A stretch of DNA of 64,000 bases, taken from positions 1 through 64,000 of the forward strand of contig JAAEMX010000177.1 of assembly GCA_024225035.1 (NCBI GenBank), given 5' to 3'. Position numbers and translations under genes: made by a program. The notes under the pieces are model-generated. The model saw nothing but the letters and a program-made list of their open reading frames with translations, was not told the origin of the DNA and searched no databases. Of this stretch, positions 15,442-25,442 are shown piece after piece. Numbering within the stretch: the first letter of the stretch is position 1; each line of letters opens with the position of its first letter. This DNA is from Lentisphaerota bacterium. GTDB lineage: Bacteria > Verrucomicrobiota > Lentisphaeria > Victivallales > Victivallaceae.

Positions 15442-16875
15442 ATGCTAAAAGGAGAATCAATTGTCGTCATTGGTATAAATGATCCCGAAAACAATGATAA
15501 CAAAAACAGTTCGCCATCGTCAAAATCACACCATCAACAAATTCCCTTAAGTCAACCTTTCAGAGAGTCAATATCCGTAAAATACAAACCCAGCAAAAAA
15601 GCACGGGCCGCCGCATTGGGAACCGGATTTTTGTCAGGCGGCGCTGGGTTTTCATCAGGAGAAAATCTGGCTATACTTACCAATGTCTTGTTAAATCACA
15701 AAAAAGCCATTGAAATGACAGGCGGCTATAGTTCACTAGCCACATTTGGCGCCTTTAACACAAAGGCACTGCTTGGAGCAATGGAAGAGATTTACATACT
15801 GAAGGAAACCAGAAAAAGAGTTGGAAAAAGCTTCTTTTCATGTGACAAACAAATGGCAAAATACTATGCACGAATACTTTTTGCCCTGTCAGCGGCAGTT
15901 CCCGGGGCAGCCTTTTCTCTAAAAGGACTTACCGAACAATACGGGAAAGGCTTAAGTTATCTTTTCCTTACATTTAATCTGGTAGGGACAGCTGCAGGCA
16001 ACAACCTTGGTTTACGTGAGGTTTTTGCTCAACAGCATAAGCCGCACGTTAAAAGAAAATACTCTAACAACAAATGCGCTACCATAACCATAGGAATAAT
16101 ATCAGCAACAGCGGCAGGTATATCACTTCTCCCTCCCACTTACCATTCCTTTAAACCAATCGACGAACTGACAAGCAGCATTGCGCTAGGTTATACTTTA
16201 AAAGGGTTAATTACCTTATTTTCAGTGCCCGGCGTTTGTCTTTTCGGAAATGCAGTCTACGAGAAATTAAATCCTGTACAAAGGAACTCTATGGTAAATA
16301 GCAGGGTTAACCGAAGAGACAAAGCCATCCTTGAAAGAACCGGAACAGTTGTAGGCAAGTGCGTTGGAGCCGGAGTAGCTACTATCGCCGCATTATCGTT
16401 TGCGGCCAACGGCGCTACCATGATGGGAGAACTCAGAGCATGTCTGGAAGAAGACGATTACACCAACTGCAAAACCGATCTAGTAGCCAATACAGCAGGG
16501 GGGCTGTTCGGAGTTGTAGCTTTTGCTACATCTTTTTCACTGTGGGTCGGCCCCAGCATGGATACTTTCGGTGCTGCACTTGGAGCAATGGGTAGAAAAA
16601 TGGATGACTTCTGTTGTTCCATGTGCTGCCAACCTGAACAGGAATCAAACTCCCAAATAAATTCTCATTCACAACAATCCGTCATTCGAAGCAACATTAA
16701 TGATAATACTTCACTACTAAACAAGAAACTCTCCTTAGCAATAAGTCCTTTTGGTGATAACTACGGCTCTATTGAAAGCAATAATAAACAAAACAGTAAC
16801 GGCGTAGACACGGCCCAAAGTCATTTCATTTCAAAAGACATAGCACCAAATAAATTTGCTCAAGAATATCTGTAG
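15442..16875 (+). CDS. Large polytopic membrane protein of unknown function
   Basis: A 477-residue protein with no family I recognise. The first 60 residues are hydrophilic and Asn/Ser/Lys-rich (NDPENNDNKNSSPSSKSHHQQ). Then come about eight to nine hydrophobic segments rich in Gly and Ala (for example LSAAVPGAAFSL, ATITIGIISATAAGISLLPP and VGAGVATIAALSFAANGA). They are followed by a cysteine cluster (DDFCCSMCC near residue 397) and a hydrophilic Asn/Ser-rich tail of about 80 residues. Long disordered ends around a bundle of small-residue helices resemble secreted multi-membrane effectors of host-associated bacteria, but this is only an impression of composition. The gene is monocistronic, with a strong terminator downstream. 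Codon use looks like the neighbours. Confidence 0.75.
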   Translation: MLKGESIVVIGINDPENNDNKNSSPSSKSHHQQIPLSQPFRESISVKYKPSKKARAAALGTGFLSGGAGFSSGENLAILTNVLLNHKKAIEMTGGYSSLATFGAFNTKALLGAMEEIYILKETRKRVGKSFFSCDKQMAKYYARILFALSAAVPGAAFSLKGLTEQYGKGLSYLFLTFNLVGTAAGNNLGLREVFAQQHKPHVKRKYSNNKCATITIGIISATAAGISLLPPTYHSFKPIDELTSSIALGYTLKGLITLFSVPGVCLFGNAVYEKLNPVQRNSMVNSRVNRRDKAILERTGTVVGKCVGAGVATIAALSFAANGATMMGELRACLEEDDYTNCKTDLVANTAGGLFGVVAFATSFSLWVGPSMDTFGAALGAMGRKMDDFCCSMCCQPEQESNSQINSHSQQSVIRSNINDNTSLLNKKLSLAISPFGDNYGSIESNNKQNSNGVDTAQSHFISKDIAPNKFAQEYL

Positions 16876-16905
16876 AATTTAACTAATACTATTCAGAAAG
16901 CTGAA

Positions 16906-16945
16906 AGCCCCCGGTAACCGAATGATTAACCGGGGAGCTTTATTT
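16906..16945. terminator. Rho-independent terminator between convergent genes
   Basis: A GC-rich hairpin (AGCCCCCGGT pairing with ACCGGGGAGCT, one mismatch) is followed on the plus strand by TTTATTTTT. It serves the plus-strand membrane protein gene and may also stop the convergent GH16 transcript. Confidence 0.75.
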
Positions 16946-16950
16946 TTACT

Positions 16951-19615
16951 TTAATTGACTATCTTGGGAAATTTCTTTTTGCCATATCCCGGATATAAAT
17001 GCGGGGCAACATAAAATTCATTAGGTAACAGTTCAGGTTCCCACTTATCCCTTTCCTCGTTAAGAGGAGTAATTTTAACCCAGTCAATTTCCAAGTTTGT
17101 GGTATCGAACTGCGGAGAACCAGCCCAACCGACATCACCGGTCGGCTTCCAGCCAGCTGCAGGAAACCACACCCCAAGCCAGAATCGGGCAGCACGATAA
17201 CCAATATTATCCTGCCCCCAGGTACTGCCGCGAATTTCATAGACTTTTTTATTATCAATGAAGTACTCAACTCTTGGTGTCAGGTCGTCGGCTGTTCCTG
17301 TTGAATGCCAGTCAAAACGATAGACATGCCAGCCTTTACTCAAATCCTGATCGGCTTCAACTCTGCCGGGATGATGAGCACCCTCACCTCCAACTTTGCC
17401 GCCCCAGGAATTTGCACGCAGGTTTCTGAAACTGATAGGGTCATAAGACCTGCCATCTGACATTGCGGTTGGAAACTCCCAGTCAATTTCAGTATTGCGC
17501 ACAGGGTTGCCATCAGTCCAGTAATTCGCTTCGTCCGGGAATTTGCGGTCGTAGTGGAAGGTCCAGAACGCCGAGCAAGCCCCAAGTTCAGGCGCCAGCC
17601 GAGCCCTGACTTCATAGCTTCCTGACGCATAATAATGGCGCGTCGCTATCGCAGCTCCTGCCCGCGTAATACCGTTGTGCAGGTCACCGTAACCTTTCAG
17701 CTTCAAAATTCCATTTTCGATCGAAACATTTTCCGGTATAACCCCACGATTCTCTCCACCCCAACCCTTATTGACCAACAGCCATATATTGGGATTAAGG
17801 CAGTTGTCTTCAAAGTCATCGAACAATACTTTAGTAGTTTTTCTGGGATGATCGCCATCCGGCCCAGGCAGCCACTCTCAGCCTTGAGAAGCCAAGCCGA
17901 CATTGACAAAAATAACGCTCCCGCTCTGTTTTTTATAAACTTGAAGTATGACTTTCCCTTTGACAAATTTGTCCGGTGTAATGAACTCCAAGGTTTGACG
18001 CTCCCAATTCGAATTATTTGCCTGTATTCTCCATTCACTTTCAGGACTTCTAAAAATAATATCTGCTACCGCGTCATTGCAGATACAGTCAAAGTTCAAC
18101 TTATATCTGGTATTCGGAGCCAAGAAAACCGGTACGTCCTGAATAGTTCTTGCGGTTAATTCACCTGAAGTTAACTGGATACCAACACTTTCAACACCTA
18201 CAACGCCACTTGTCAACCAATTAGTTTTGCCTTTGCTGAAATCGCTGTTCTTAAGCATATTCACACCAGCAGGCTCCACCTTAGGCAATACCGGCCGCAT
18301 ACGTGGAACATCGCTGTATTCAAAAGGAGTTGCCATGGAGCCTTCAACTAAGCGGACCGAGTCAAAGTCAACGAATCCGGCATTTCCCTTATCCGCTGCA
18401 AGGCTCAACGTAACAGTTTTGGCATCTTTTGCTGTGTAGAAAATTGTTCGCTTCTCAAGCCAGACATTTTCCTGATCTGCCCCAGCCCAGTCAAGCCGCT
18501 CCATAACCAGCTTATTGAATCTGGAATTGTTTGCCGTATTACGCTGGGTGTCGCCTTTAATTTCAAACATTCCAGCCAGTTTACTTAAAGGAACAGAACT
18601 GTCATTCCTGTTCAAACGCATTCTTAGAGCACAGGTATACATGGTCTTAGGTTTGACTGCAATATCCTGTTTTACTTTGACCACGCTCCCACCAGAGGTC
18701 AACCTCAGGCATGAGGCCTCATGAAAGGAGCTTCCTTGAATAACGTCCATGCTATCTTTGCCAGAAACGATTTCCCAACCTTGCAGTCCCTGCTCAAATC
18801 CCGGATTCTGCACGACTGCATTGGGCTGAGGCAGCTCTTCGCCGCCACCGGCTTCAACCTCTTAAAGACACATCGCTGATACTGACATTTCCTGACTGTT
18901 TTTTCCAAGTCTGCAGATATACTTTTACATTATTTCCAGGAGCAATAAATTTCATACTAATGGCCCCGGGAGTCGATCTGCCTTTTTCGCCAACTCCAAT
19001 TACCCCTGCATAAGCCCAGACACTAGTTGATTTAACGTTGGCGCAAAGCTGGTATTCTTTTCCCGTCTGGAGCCCCGAAACCTGCTGAGTTACTTTGGAG
19101 GTTGTAATAGAATCGGGAGTCAAAATCAGATCATTTGCTGAGTTTGCCTGAACATTACCGGATGTCTGCCAGTAAGTCATCCCCTCATTGAAGTTTGCGT
19201 TCTTTATTAGATTACCGCTTACAGGCGGATCGGGAGTAGTGCCTTCATTTTCGTCAGGGATGCTGTCGCCAACCCGGAAAACTTGGCCTTCAGACGCGCT
19301 AACAACTACATAAGCATCATTAACCGCAAGCTTTAACGTTCCATATTTATTTGCCATTGATCCAGTCAACGACTTGTCGGAATCATCACGAATGTGTACA
19401 TAACTGTGACGTAAGTTGCCCCAGCTCTCCGGCACGGAAAAAGATTTTCCATGGTTAAGAGTAATTTCATTATTACCTGGAGTTTTCAGCCCGTTGCTAA
19501 TAAAAATAGAGCTTTTGTAGTTGTTATCAATAGTTGCTGCGGTCAGTGTTGCGGCACAAAACAATACAATGATTATTGCTTTTAACGGAAGAGGTAAATC
19601 AGTTTGATTCATCAT
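16951..19615 (-). pseudogene. Secreted multi-domain GH16 glycanase, broken by a frameshift and an in-frame stop
   Basis: Three consecutive minus-strand frames form one protein of about 885 residues. Frame 1 (19615-18854) has a signal peptide (KAIIIVLFCAATLTAA), a beta domain and a CBM4/9-like module (NLIKNANFNEGMTYWQ). Frame 2 (to 17878) has two more such modules (NPGFEQGLQGW and NMLKNSDFSKGKTNW). Frame 3 (to 16951) is a GH16 domain with the catalytic motif TEIDWEF and the concave-face tryptophans. Frames 1 and 2 are joined by a one-base shift at the GG of 18858-18859 (..DVSLR-VEAGGGEELPQP..). Frames 2 and 3 are in the same frame, separated only by TGA at 17878-17880, with open sequence on both sides (..ASQG-stop-EWLPGPDG..). 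GH16 enzymes cut beta-1,3/1,4-glucans or galactans. The substrate here is not determinable. Confidence 0.8.
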
Positions 19616-20114
19616 TTCGCCAGCCTTTTGCTAATCATAGGGAAAATAAAACGAAAGGAATGCACTCGTTAAAGATTTAGCGGCGTATTCGAAAACTATT
19701 TGTCAAAATCAGATTTAAAAGCATATTGAAGCCAAAAAACAATCTCCTTTTCAGTGGTAAAAATAAGTGATGTGGTTTTTAACAAACCGGCAGAGTTTAA
19801 ACCGCCCCTTTTAATAAGCATAAGCAGCAGAGCTCATTTGTCAATACACTTTACGAAAAACATTGAAAAATAATATAAAATTTATTTTTAAACCACTTAT
19901 GACACCACAAAATACGATATCATTAAAATCATAACTGATTTTTTAAAACAATTCGCTTATAGAGCATTTCCTGAGTTTTTTAAACAGAACCTCTAATCGA
20001 ACCAGTAATAACAGAATATGGTATTGACCTAATAAAAATGCATATATAAAGGATCCATGTTTTTACCAAATAACCTTGATAACAACTAAATAAAATGTTA
20101 TATTAGAAGAGATT
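19616..20114. other. Intergenic region with a possible promoter
   Basis: About 500 AT-rich bases upstream of both the GH16 gene and a small plus-strand gene. Near 20016-20060, TTGACC followed after 15 bases by TATAAA could be a promoter for the plus-strand gene at 20115. Nothing else recognised. Confidence 0.35.
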
Positions 20115-20528
20115 TTGTGGATTCCGAAAGCAAATCAATTTTTCAAGCCAGATAAATACGGAAGGCTTGCCTTTTTCCGTCCAATACCACCAAAAGGTCT
20201 GTACTGGCGCTCCAAAGGACTGCCAAACTTGTATGCAGCTCAACCAGCCCTTATAAAGTTACGCTGCAATCTGAGCGAAGAAGAATCAGAACTTGTAAAT
20301 TCCGCCATGGATAACTGGCGTCAACAAAAGGTACCAATAACGGAAAACCTTGAACCCGGCTTAATAAACCGCCTGAAACTGCGCTTTTCGACACGTGAGT
20401 CAAACTATTACACCATAATAGTAAAAGCCGGAAGCAAAGATTCTCCGGGCACAACCTTAATAGCCACCTTCAAATATCAACCATACGCAAACAGTCAGTT
20501 CAGCTACTACGAACACATCTTCTACTGA
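20115..20528 (+). CDS. Hypothetical protein
   Basis: A 137-residue protein starting at TTG (AGAAGAGA upstream). It is basic, rich in Tyr, Phe, Pro and Arg, without a signal peptide or membrane helix. The stretch PDKYGRLAFFRPIPPKGLYWR and the central LRCNLSEEESELVNSAMDNWRQQK suggest a small beta domain with a helix. I recognise no family. It stands between the GH16 pseudogene and a lipoprotein gene near a tRNA-Leu, a setting typical for strain-specific genes. Coding is likely because of length and composition. Confidence 0.5.
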   Translation: MWIPKANQFFKPDKYGRLAFFRPIPPKGLYWRSKGLPNLYAAQPALIKLRCNLSEEESELVNSAMDNWRQQKVPITENLEPGLINRLKLRFSTRESNYYTIIVKAGSKDSPGTTLIATFKYQPYANSQFSYYEHIFY

Positions 20529-20580
20529 TAAAATAATAAGACGGGCAGTGGCTTAAGAAGCACCAAGTAAAGCGATTATT

Positions 20581-20994
20581 ATGAAAAAGATATTACTGAC
20601 AGCGATTTTGCCTATACTTCTTTTAGGCTGCAACGGATTAATATATCCTGTTAGTTACGAGGTCAATATTCGAGCATATAATAAAGAAGACAAGCGTGTT
20701 ACATGTGATTCAAAGATAATAAAAAATGTAAACTCCATTATTCTAAAAAGAGCTTGGAAGTTAGGTTACAGGTATTCAGAAGATGAATGGCAGGATGATT
20801 TTTTACTGAAAAACAACTTAGTTCTTCATAATAAATACGATGTTGATAAAGCTTTATTTTTTAGAAATAGCAATTTTCATATTGAAATTAGAGGGTCGAC
20901 TGCTAAAGATGATACTCAAAAATTAGGTATGGAAATACTTAAAGCATTGAAAGAGGCATATCCAGAATATAAGTTTAAATATGAGGCAAAATAG
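20581..20994 (+). CDS. Small lipoprotein
   Basis: A 137-residue protein with a lipoprotein signal (MKKILLTAILPILLLGC; lipobox LLGC, modified Cys17). The mature part (about 120 residues) is mixed-charge and tyrosine-rich, with a C-terminal helix (QKLGMEILKALKEAYPEYKFKYEAK). The absence of Asp at +2 (the residue is Asn) is compatible with outer-membrane sorting. No family recognised. It follows the hypothetical gene at 20115 by about 50 bases and may be co-transcribed. It ends 40 bases before the convergent tRNA-Leu. Confidence 0.7.
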   Translation: MKKILLTAILPILLLGCNGLIYPVSYEVNIRAYNKEDKRVTCDSKIIKNVNSIILKRAWKLGYRYSEDEWQDDFLLKNNLVLHNKYDVDKALFFRNSNFHIEIRGSTAKDDTQKLGMEILKALKEAYPEYKFKYEAK

Positions 20995-21033
20995 GTTAGG
21001 TTATCAATACTGTCATAGTTGTCTGAAATAAGG

Positions 21034-21119
21034 TGGTACCGAAGGTGGGACTCGAACCCACACGTCCAAAGGACACCAGATTTTGAGTCTAGCGCGTCTG
21101 CCAATTTCGCCACTTCGGC
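21034..21119 (-). tRNA. tRNA-Leu (anticodon CAA)
   Basis: The minus strand folds as an 86-base class II tRNA. The acceptor stem GCCGAAG/CTTCGGT is followed by A and an encoded CCA. The D arm contains GAAATTGGCAGA. The anticodon loop is CTCAAAA with anticodon CAA. There is a variable arm (TGTCC/GGACG type) and a T arm with GGTTCGAGTCC. The long variable arm and the CAA anticodon identify leucine. It lies in a strain-variable-looking neighbourhood, so it could be an integration site, but no integrase is seen. Confidence 0.95.
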
Positions 21120-21268
21120 CCATTTGTTGTGGAATAGTATTTTAACGTATAATTCTGAAAATGCAAATCCTATTCACCTGTTGCAGGCAAAAAACGTGGA
21201 ATAAAGCTTTATGAGCCGAAAGCGCCCATGGTTTAACAGGTCGCTCTCAGCTTATAACACTTGTTGAA

Positions 21269-23137
21269 TTAGAAAATGCAAGAGCCGGTCGCGATATTGC
21301 GATAACATATTCCGGCACTAACCATTGCCTCAGGAACAGGCTTTAGTTCAGCAATTTCAACTGCCTTTCCATCTAAGAATTCATTTATTCTTTCAGCTGT
21401 TTCCAACAACCGAGCCTTTTGCCCAGCCTGTCTGATTTGAATCACTTCCAAGCCAAAAGGTTTAAATCCGCTTAGCCAGTTTTTACGCATCGAGACTGAA
21501 AACTTGTCAAGAATTGAAATAAGCTCAGGAATACTATCATCTACCAGTTTTCTAAGCTTGTCTTCATCCTCAGTAAAATAAGCCTCCAAGAGTTCGTTAC
21601 GAAAAGCCAGCTTCCCGGCATTAAATTCTGCCAACAATGCAACATGTTTAATCCTGCCTTTGTCCTCAGGCTCAATAGATAAGTTTAGTTTAGTTGCTAA
21701 ATTTGAATAGTGCTCAATCAGGCTTCCGGGGAAGTTTTCATGCTTATGAGCTAACTGGTTCCAGTATATACCCAACAGCGGGTCATCCCATAGGACAGCA
21801 TGAGCGACGCAAGCCGGCGTTGAACGGTCGGAGGTATTATCAGGATCATAAACATCAATGCCTGAAGCCAACAGTTGAGACTTATAACTGCATCCGTGAA
21901 TCACCGCAAAAAAACTTTTCAAGAGTTTCTTCATCGGCATTGCCGCCATAAGCAAGATCTGCTGAGAAACAAAGTCCGGCAAGCGCAGAATCCCATTGAC
22001 AACAGGCTCCATCATCTCCCCAAAGCGTGAAAAACAGCTCTTTCAAGCAGGTTTTACGGCAAGCTTCGATACATGGAGTAACGGTTGTCCGGGTTCTTTC
22101 ATGATCATACCACATCTTCGCCCAAGTCCATACCCTGATCCCATGAGAGGGACATGTCCCAAATCCTTGTGCAGCTCGATCATTTTTTCGTAAAAGTCGA
22201 CATCCGTATGGTAATAATCCCAGTAAACCAGCTTCACATTGTCCGGGATTGCGGCTTTCACATCTTCAGGGATTTCCGTTTTGAGGTCATAATAATCCTG
22301 TTGTGGACTTCCCATCCGGAAATACATATCAGACCATATCATCGGTTTCAAACCGCGATCATGGCACATCTGATTAACTTGCTGCAGGTGTCCGTTAAAA
22401 AGATCGAAACCTCTTTTATACCCCTTTTTATCCAGATATTTGCCGCGACCCAAATCATGAGTTTCATCCATACCGATATGAATGCGTCGACTCTTCAAGC
22501 CCCGACTCCAGAAATCCAGAATCTTATCAATCAGCTTCATGGTTTCGGCCTCTTCAACCATAATAACGGATGGAGTGTCCCGAACATCTTGCATCGTGTT
22601 CCATTTCAATATCTGGTGGAGATGACCAAGAGTCTGTACACAACCGATCATCTCAATGCCGAGTTTTTCAGCATAGGCATCAACTTCCTGAATTTCCTCA
22701 AGACTGTATGCCCCAAGTTGATAGCCGAATCCGGGCGTATCTGATAACTGAAACGTGTCCTCAGTGTAAAGCATTGCCATATTGTAGCCCATAAGCGCTA
22801 AGCGACGCAGCCATTTCTTGAAGTGTTCAACCTTCATTACTGCATTGCGCGAACAGTCCAACATAATTCCAAGAGTTTCAAAACAGGCATCGCCCTCACC
22901 TGCTAATCCTGTCATAGCGCTGGACACCGCTCTGGCTGCTGTTGCCAAAGTGCTATACTCTATTAATGCGGTATCACCATCAAATGTGATAGAATAGCCT
23001 GAGTCTTTGACATGTTTGAAGCATAGTTCGATGCTCCCATTATCGGCGCTGAGCGGGTACTCTTCGGACAGGGTCTCAAGCATTACATTCAGACTGCCGG
23101 AAACTTGATCCGTACTCCAGAAAAATGTATTTTTCAT
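21269..23137 (-). pseudogene. GH20-type beta-N-acetylhexosaminidase with two homopolymer frameshifts
   Basis: Three overlapping minus-strand frames make one GH20-like enzyme of about 620 residues without a signal peptide. The first (23137-22043) has an N-terminal alpha/beta domain and the barrel, including the catalytic acid pair in RIHIGMDET (Asp224-Glu225). A shift at the CCC of 22121-22123 moves to the second frame (WYDHERTRTTV..., FFTLWGDDGACC, with the substrate-pocket tryptophan). A shift at the A7 run 21908-21914 moves to the third frame (AVIHGCSYKSQLLASG...), a helical C-terminal domain ending at 21269. Removing one base at each site restores the product. The family releases terminal GlcNAc or GalNAc. 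No start or stop signal supports separate proteins, so this is a broken gene or a pair of sequencing indels. Confidence 0.8.
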
Positions 23138-23315
23138 ATCAAATATTCCCTCAATATTTCAATGTTGTTTTCAATGATTTTTTATTAAGATAAGGATAAT
23201 TTACAACATAGAAGATAGCCTATCAGGGAACAAAAATAAATGTATTTTTCAACACTAAATTATAGAGAAAAACACACCCCAATCCACTGTGAAACATATA
23301 GAATGGAAAAGCTGA

Positions 23316-23558
23316 TTAAAAGCTGTTATTTTTGCGCAGAATACACATTGAATTGCAGCGCGGACAGCGAGTTATATTAGAATTTTCTTTGGTAAGAAAT
23401 GCATACTGACAATGATCACAGCGGAACAAACGGCTACGGCTAATGCGCCAGTCAGTTACTTTTACACGCCAGAGCTCACGAGCCCACAATATGGCGATTG
23501 TAAGCAGCCATATTATCAAATATATCAGCATTCCGGTTGACAGGTCAATACCGATCAT
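23316..23558 (-). CDS. Small membrane protein with C-terminal zinc ribbon
   Basis: An 80-residue protein with one transmembrane helix (about residues 8-25) and a cytoplasmic zinc-ribbon-like tail, CDHC then CPRC, 17 residues between the pairs. Four cysteines in two C-x2-C pairs should bind zinc. It is the last gene of the ExbB/ExbD-type operon, separated by one base from the TonB-like gene, so translation is probably coupled. The operon position suggests an accessory role in the envelope machine. I know no characterised family member. Confidence 0.7.
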   Translation of the reverse strand: MIGIDLSTGMLIYLIIWLLTIAILWARELWRVKVTDWRISRSRLFRCDHCQYAFLTKENSNITRCPRCNSMCILRKNNSF

Positions 23559-23559
23559 G

Positions 23560-24315
23560 TTAGTCCCCTTTTTTCCAAAGAATGGTCACTATAGCAATTT
23601 TCTTTTGAGGCGAAATCTTTTTTATCTCCTTAAGTAAAGAGACCGCAGCATCAATGTCAAGGTTCCTGTCCCCACAGGATACCAGGATATCAAATCTTGG
23701 TAAAAAATCTCTTTCAGGCCAGAAAAACTTGATCACAGTCGGCCTTTTCGCAAGCACCGCACCTTTATCTGCAATAGTTTGCGGAAGTCTGACAGCCAAA
23801 GAAGAGTTACCTTTTAGAATCATCGGAAAAGCAGAAGCGTCTTCCAGCTGACTCTTATCCTTATCACCGAAAAAGAGCGGAGTTGTTTTGTACATGACAA
23901 AACGTTCGACATTATCAACCGAAGGTTTTGAATAAAGAGAAAGCTGTTTATAAGTATCAAAAGCAGGCTTTTTCATTGGAACTTCAGTCGAAGGCTCAGT
24001 CAAATCCTCCATTGCGGGCCGCACGGATTTTGTTTGGTTCAGCTGATTGTAGCCGACACTTGAATTAGGCAGCGCAACCAGAGAAGGATCATGATACTCA
24101 ATCCAGTTACTGAACTTCTGATTCCGATAATTACCCTGATCACCTAAATTAACAAAAGATATGTGCTGAGTTCTAACTTTGCCGCGGTTGGAAGTCGGTG
24201 GCGCGTACGCAAAAAGAAGCAACAGGCCACAGTGTATAAGAATAGTAATAAGCACTGCCTGCGTTACAATGACTCTCCGGTCATTTATTGGAAAAGTTTT
24301 GTAATCACTGCTCAT
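23560..24315 (-). CDS. Membrane-anchored TonB-like or energy-transduction accessory protein
   Basis: I place the start at ATG 24315, which overlaps the last 11 bases of exbD (..CCAAATGAGCAGTGATTAC); a longer frame begins at 24393 inside exbD. The 251-residue product has a short cytoplasmic start, one transmembrane helix (about VIVTQAVLITILIHCGLLLLFAYAP) and a long periplasmic part without a clear TonB C-terminal signature. Size, topology and position directly after exbB-exbD suggest a TonB- or TolA-like partner that carries energy to the outer membrane. Low sequence conservation is usual for such proteins. Function is by context only. Confidence 0.6.
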   Translation of the reverse strand: MSSDYKTFPINDRRVIVTQAVLITILIHCGLLLLFAYAPPTSNRGKVRTQHISFVNLGDQGNYRNQKFSNWIEYHDPSLVALPNSSVGYNQLNQTKSVRPAMEDLTEPSTEVPMKKPAFDTYKQLSLYSKPSVDNVERFVMYKTTPLFFGDKDKSQLEDASAFPMILKGNSSLAVRLPQTIADKGAVLAKRPTVIKFFWPERDFLPRFDILVSCGDRNLDIDAAVSLLKEIKKISPQKKIAIVTILWKKGD

Positions 24316-24769
24316 TTGGATCAAAAACAGCTTCTTTCTTTTCTTTAGCGGGCATCGTGGCGACGATCGCGGTAACATTTGCTTTTTCAGCAAGTGCCAT
24401 CACTCGGGCAATTACCCCGAATGGTGTTTTGCGATCGGCACGGATGACAACAGTTCCAGATGCGGAATTATTTCTCACTTCAGCAAGCTTTTGCTTCAAA
24501 CGTTCCCAGGTAACTTCTTGTTCATTGAAAAAAATCTGAGATTTTTTGTCAGCCTGAGCAACAGTTATAACGAATTTCTCAATCCCTAAGGTGGTTGAAG
24601 CGCCAACTTGAGGCAAATCTACTTTAAAGCCTGAAACCTGCACAAAGGAGCTGCCAAGCATAAAAAAGATCAGCAGCAGAAACAACACGTCAACCATCGC
24701 GGTCAGGTCAGGACGGCCGCCAAACGGTTTCAGCTTGCTTTTAAAACTATGAGTAAAGGAATTTTTCAT
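24305..24769 (-). CDS. exbD: ExbD/TolR-family energy transducer
   Basis: A 154-residue protein with one N-terminal transmembrane helix that contains the essential aspartate (PDLTAMVDVLFLLLIFFML) and a periplasmic ExbD/TolR domain (VDLPQVGAS..., TVVIRADRKTPFGVIARVMALAEKANVTAI). ExbD works with ExbB as a proton-driven motor for outer-membrane import or envelope maintenance. Its ATG overlaps the exbB stop (4 bases), and its own end overlaps the TonB-like start, so the three genes are translationally coupled. The C-terminal tail is lysine/glutamate-rich and longer than typical. Distinguishing ExbD from TolR is not possible from sequence alone. Confidence 0.9.
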   Translation of the reverse strand: MKNSFTHSFKSKLKPFGGRPDLTAMVDVLFLLLIFFMLGSSFVQVSGFKVDLPQVGASTTLGIEKFVITVAQADKKSQIFFNEQEVTWERLKQKLAEVRNNSASGTVVIRADRKTPFGVIARVMALAEKANVTAIVATMPAKEKKEAVFDPNEQ

Positions 24770-25419
24770 AATTCTTCCACAGTAGATTTTGGTTTGCTAA
24801 GTTCCGGCTTGTGATGCTCGAAAAAATTTATGATCTCTGATGAGGCCTTTTCCATATCAAGCGTGATTGAGTTAAGGCGGGCAATGAGATAATTGAAACC
24901 AACATAACATGGAATAGCAACACATAACCCCCCGGCAGTGGTTATAAGAGCCATGCTAATACTGCCGGAAAGCTCAGCAACGGACAAATAAACGGTTTTG
25001 GCATGAATAGTCTGAAAGGCTTCCATCATCCCCAGAACCGTTCCTAAAAGCCCAAGCAAAGGGGCTACATAACCGACTGTTGCCAGCAAATTCAGGTGTC
25101 GCTCCAGACGGGGGATCTCAACGAGGTTTGCATCTTCAATTGCCTGCCGCAGGTCGTCGCTGCCGCGTTCGTAAGCAAGAATAGACGCAGCCAGTAATCT
25201 GGCCGCTGGTCCCGGAGTATTATCACAAAGGCTGATAGCCTCTATAAAACCGTCTCTTTTCAAGACGTTTGTCAATCCTTTTACCAGTTCCTTTACATTA
25301 ATCTGTTCGCGGTGAAACTGAAACCACTTTTCAATAAACACAAACATAGCGACAAAACTGCAACCCAGGATAATCCACATTACCGGGCCACCATCTTTCA
25401 TGAGCTTAAAAAACAACAT
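24766..25419 (-). CDS. exbB: ExbB/TolQ/MotA-family proton channel subunit
   Basis: A 217-residue protein with three membrane helices and the MotA/TolQ/ExbB signature. The first helix is MWIILGCSFVAMFVFIEKWFQF. The conserved block LNLLATVGYVAPLLGLLGTVLGMMEAFQ and then GSISMALITTAGGLCVAIPCYVGFNYL form the pore region with the threonines that line the proton path. A cytoplasmic loop of about 80 residues lies between helices 1 and 2. It follows the large TPR gene by 23 bases and overlaps exbD by 4, forming a core energy-transduction cassette. The length is normal. Confidence 0.9.
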   Translation of the reverse strand: MLFFKLMKDGGPVMWIILGCSFVAMFVFIEKWFQFHREQINVKELVKGLTNVLKRDGFIEAISLCDNTPGPAARLLAASILAYERGSDDLRQAIEDANLVEIPRLERHLNLLATVGYVAPLLGLLGTVLGMMEAFQTIHAKTVYLSVAELSGSISMALITTAGGLCVAIPCYVGFNYLIARLNSITLDMEKASSEIINFFEHHKPELSKPKSTVEEL

Positions 25420-25442
25420 ATATACCTCAGTTTTAAAACCGC

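Noticed and set aside
17878-17880. In-frame UGA in the GH16 gene as selenocysteine or recoding
   Set aside because: No SECIS-like hairpin was noticed after it, the position is in a linker, and the gene has a separate frameshift. Decay is simpler.
20115-21119. Genomic island at tRNA-Leu
   Set aside because: Two small orphan genes lie nearby, but no integrase, direct repeat or composition shift could be identified.
21019-21204. Plus-strand frame over the tRNA-Leu
   Set aside because: It is the complement of the tRNA; the cloverleaf with CCA end explains the sequence.
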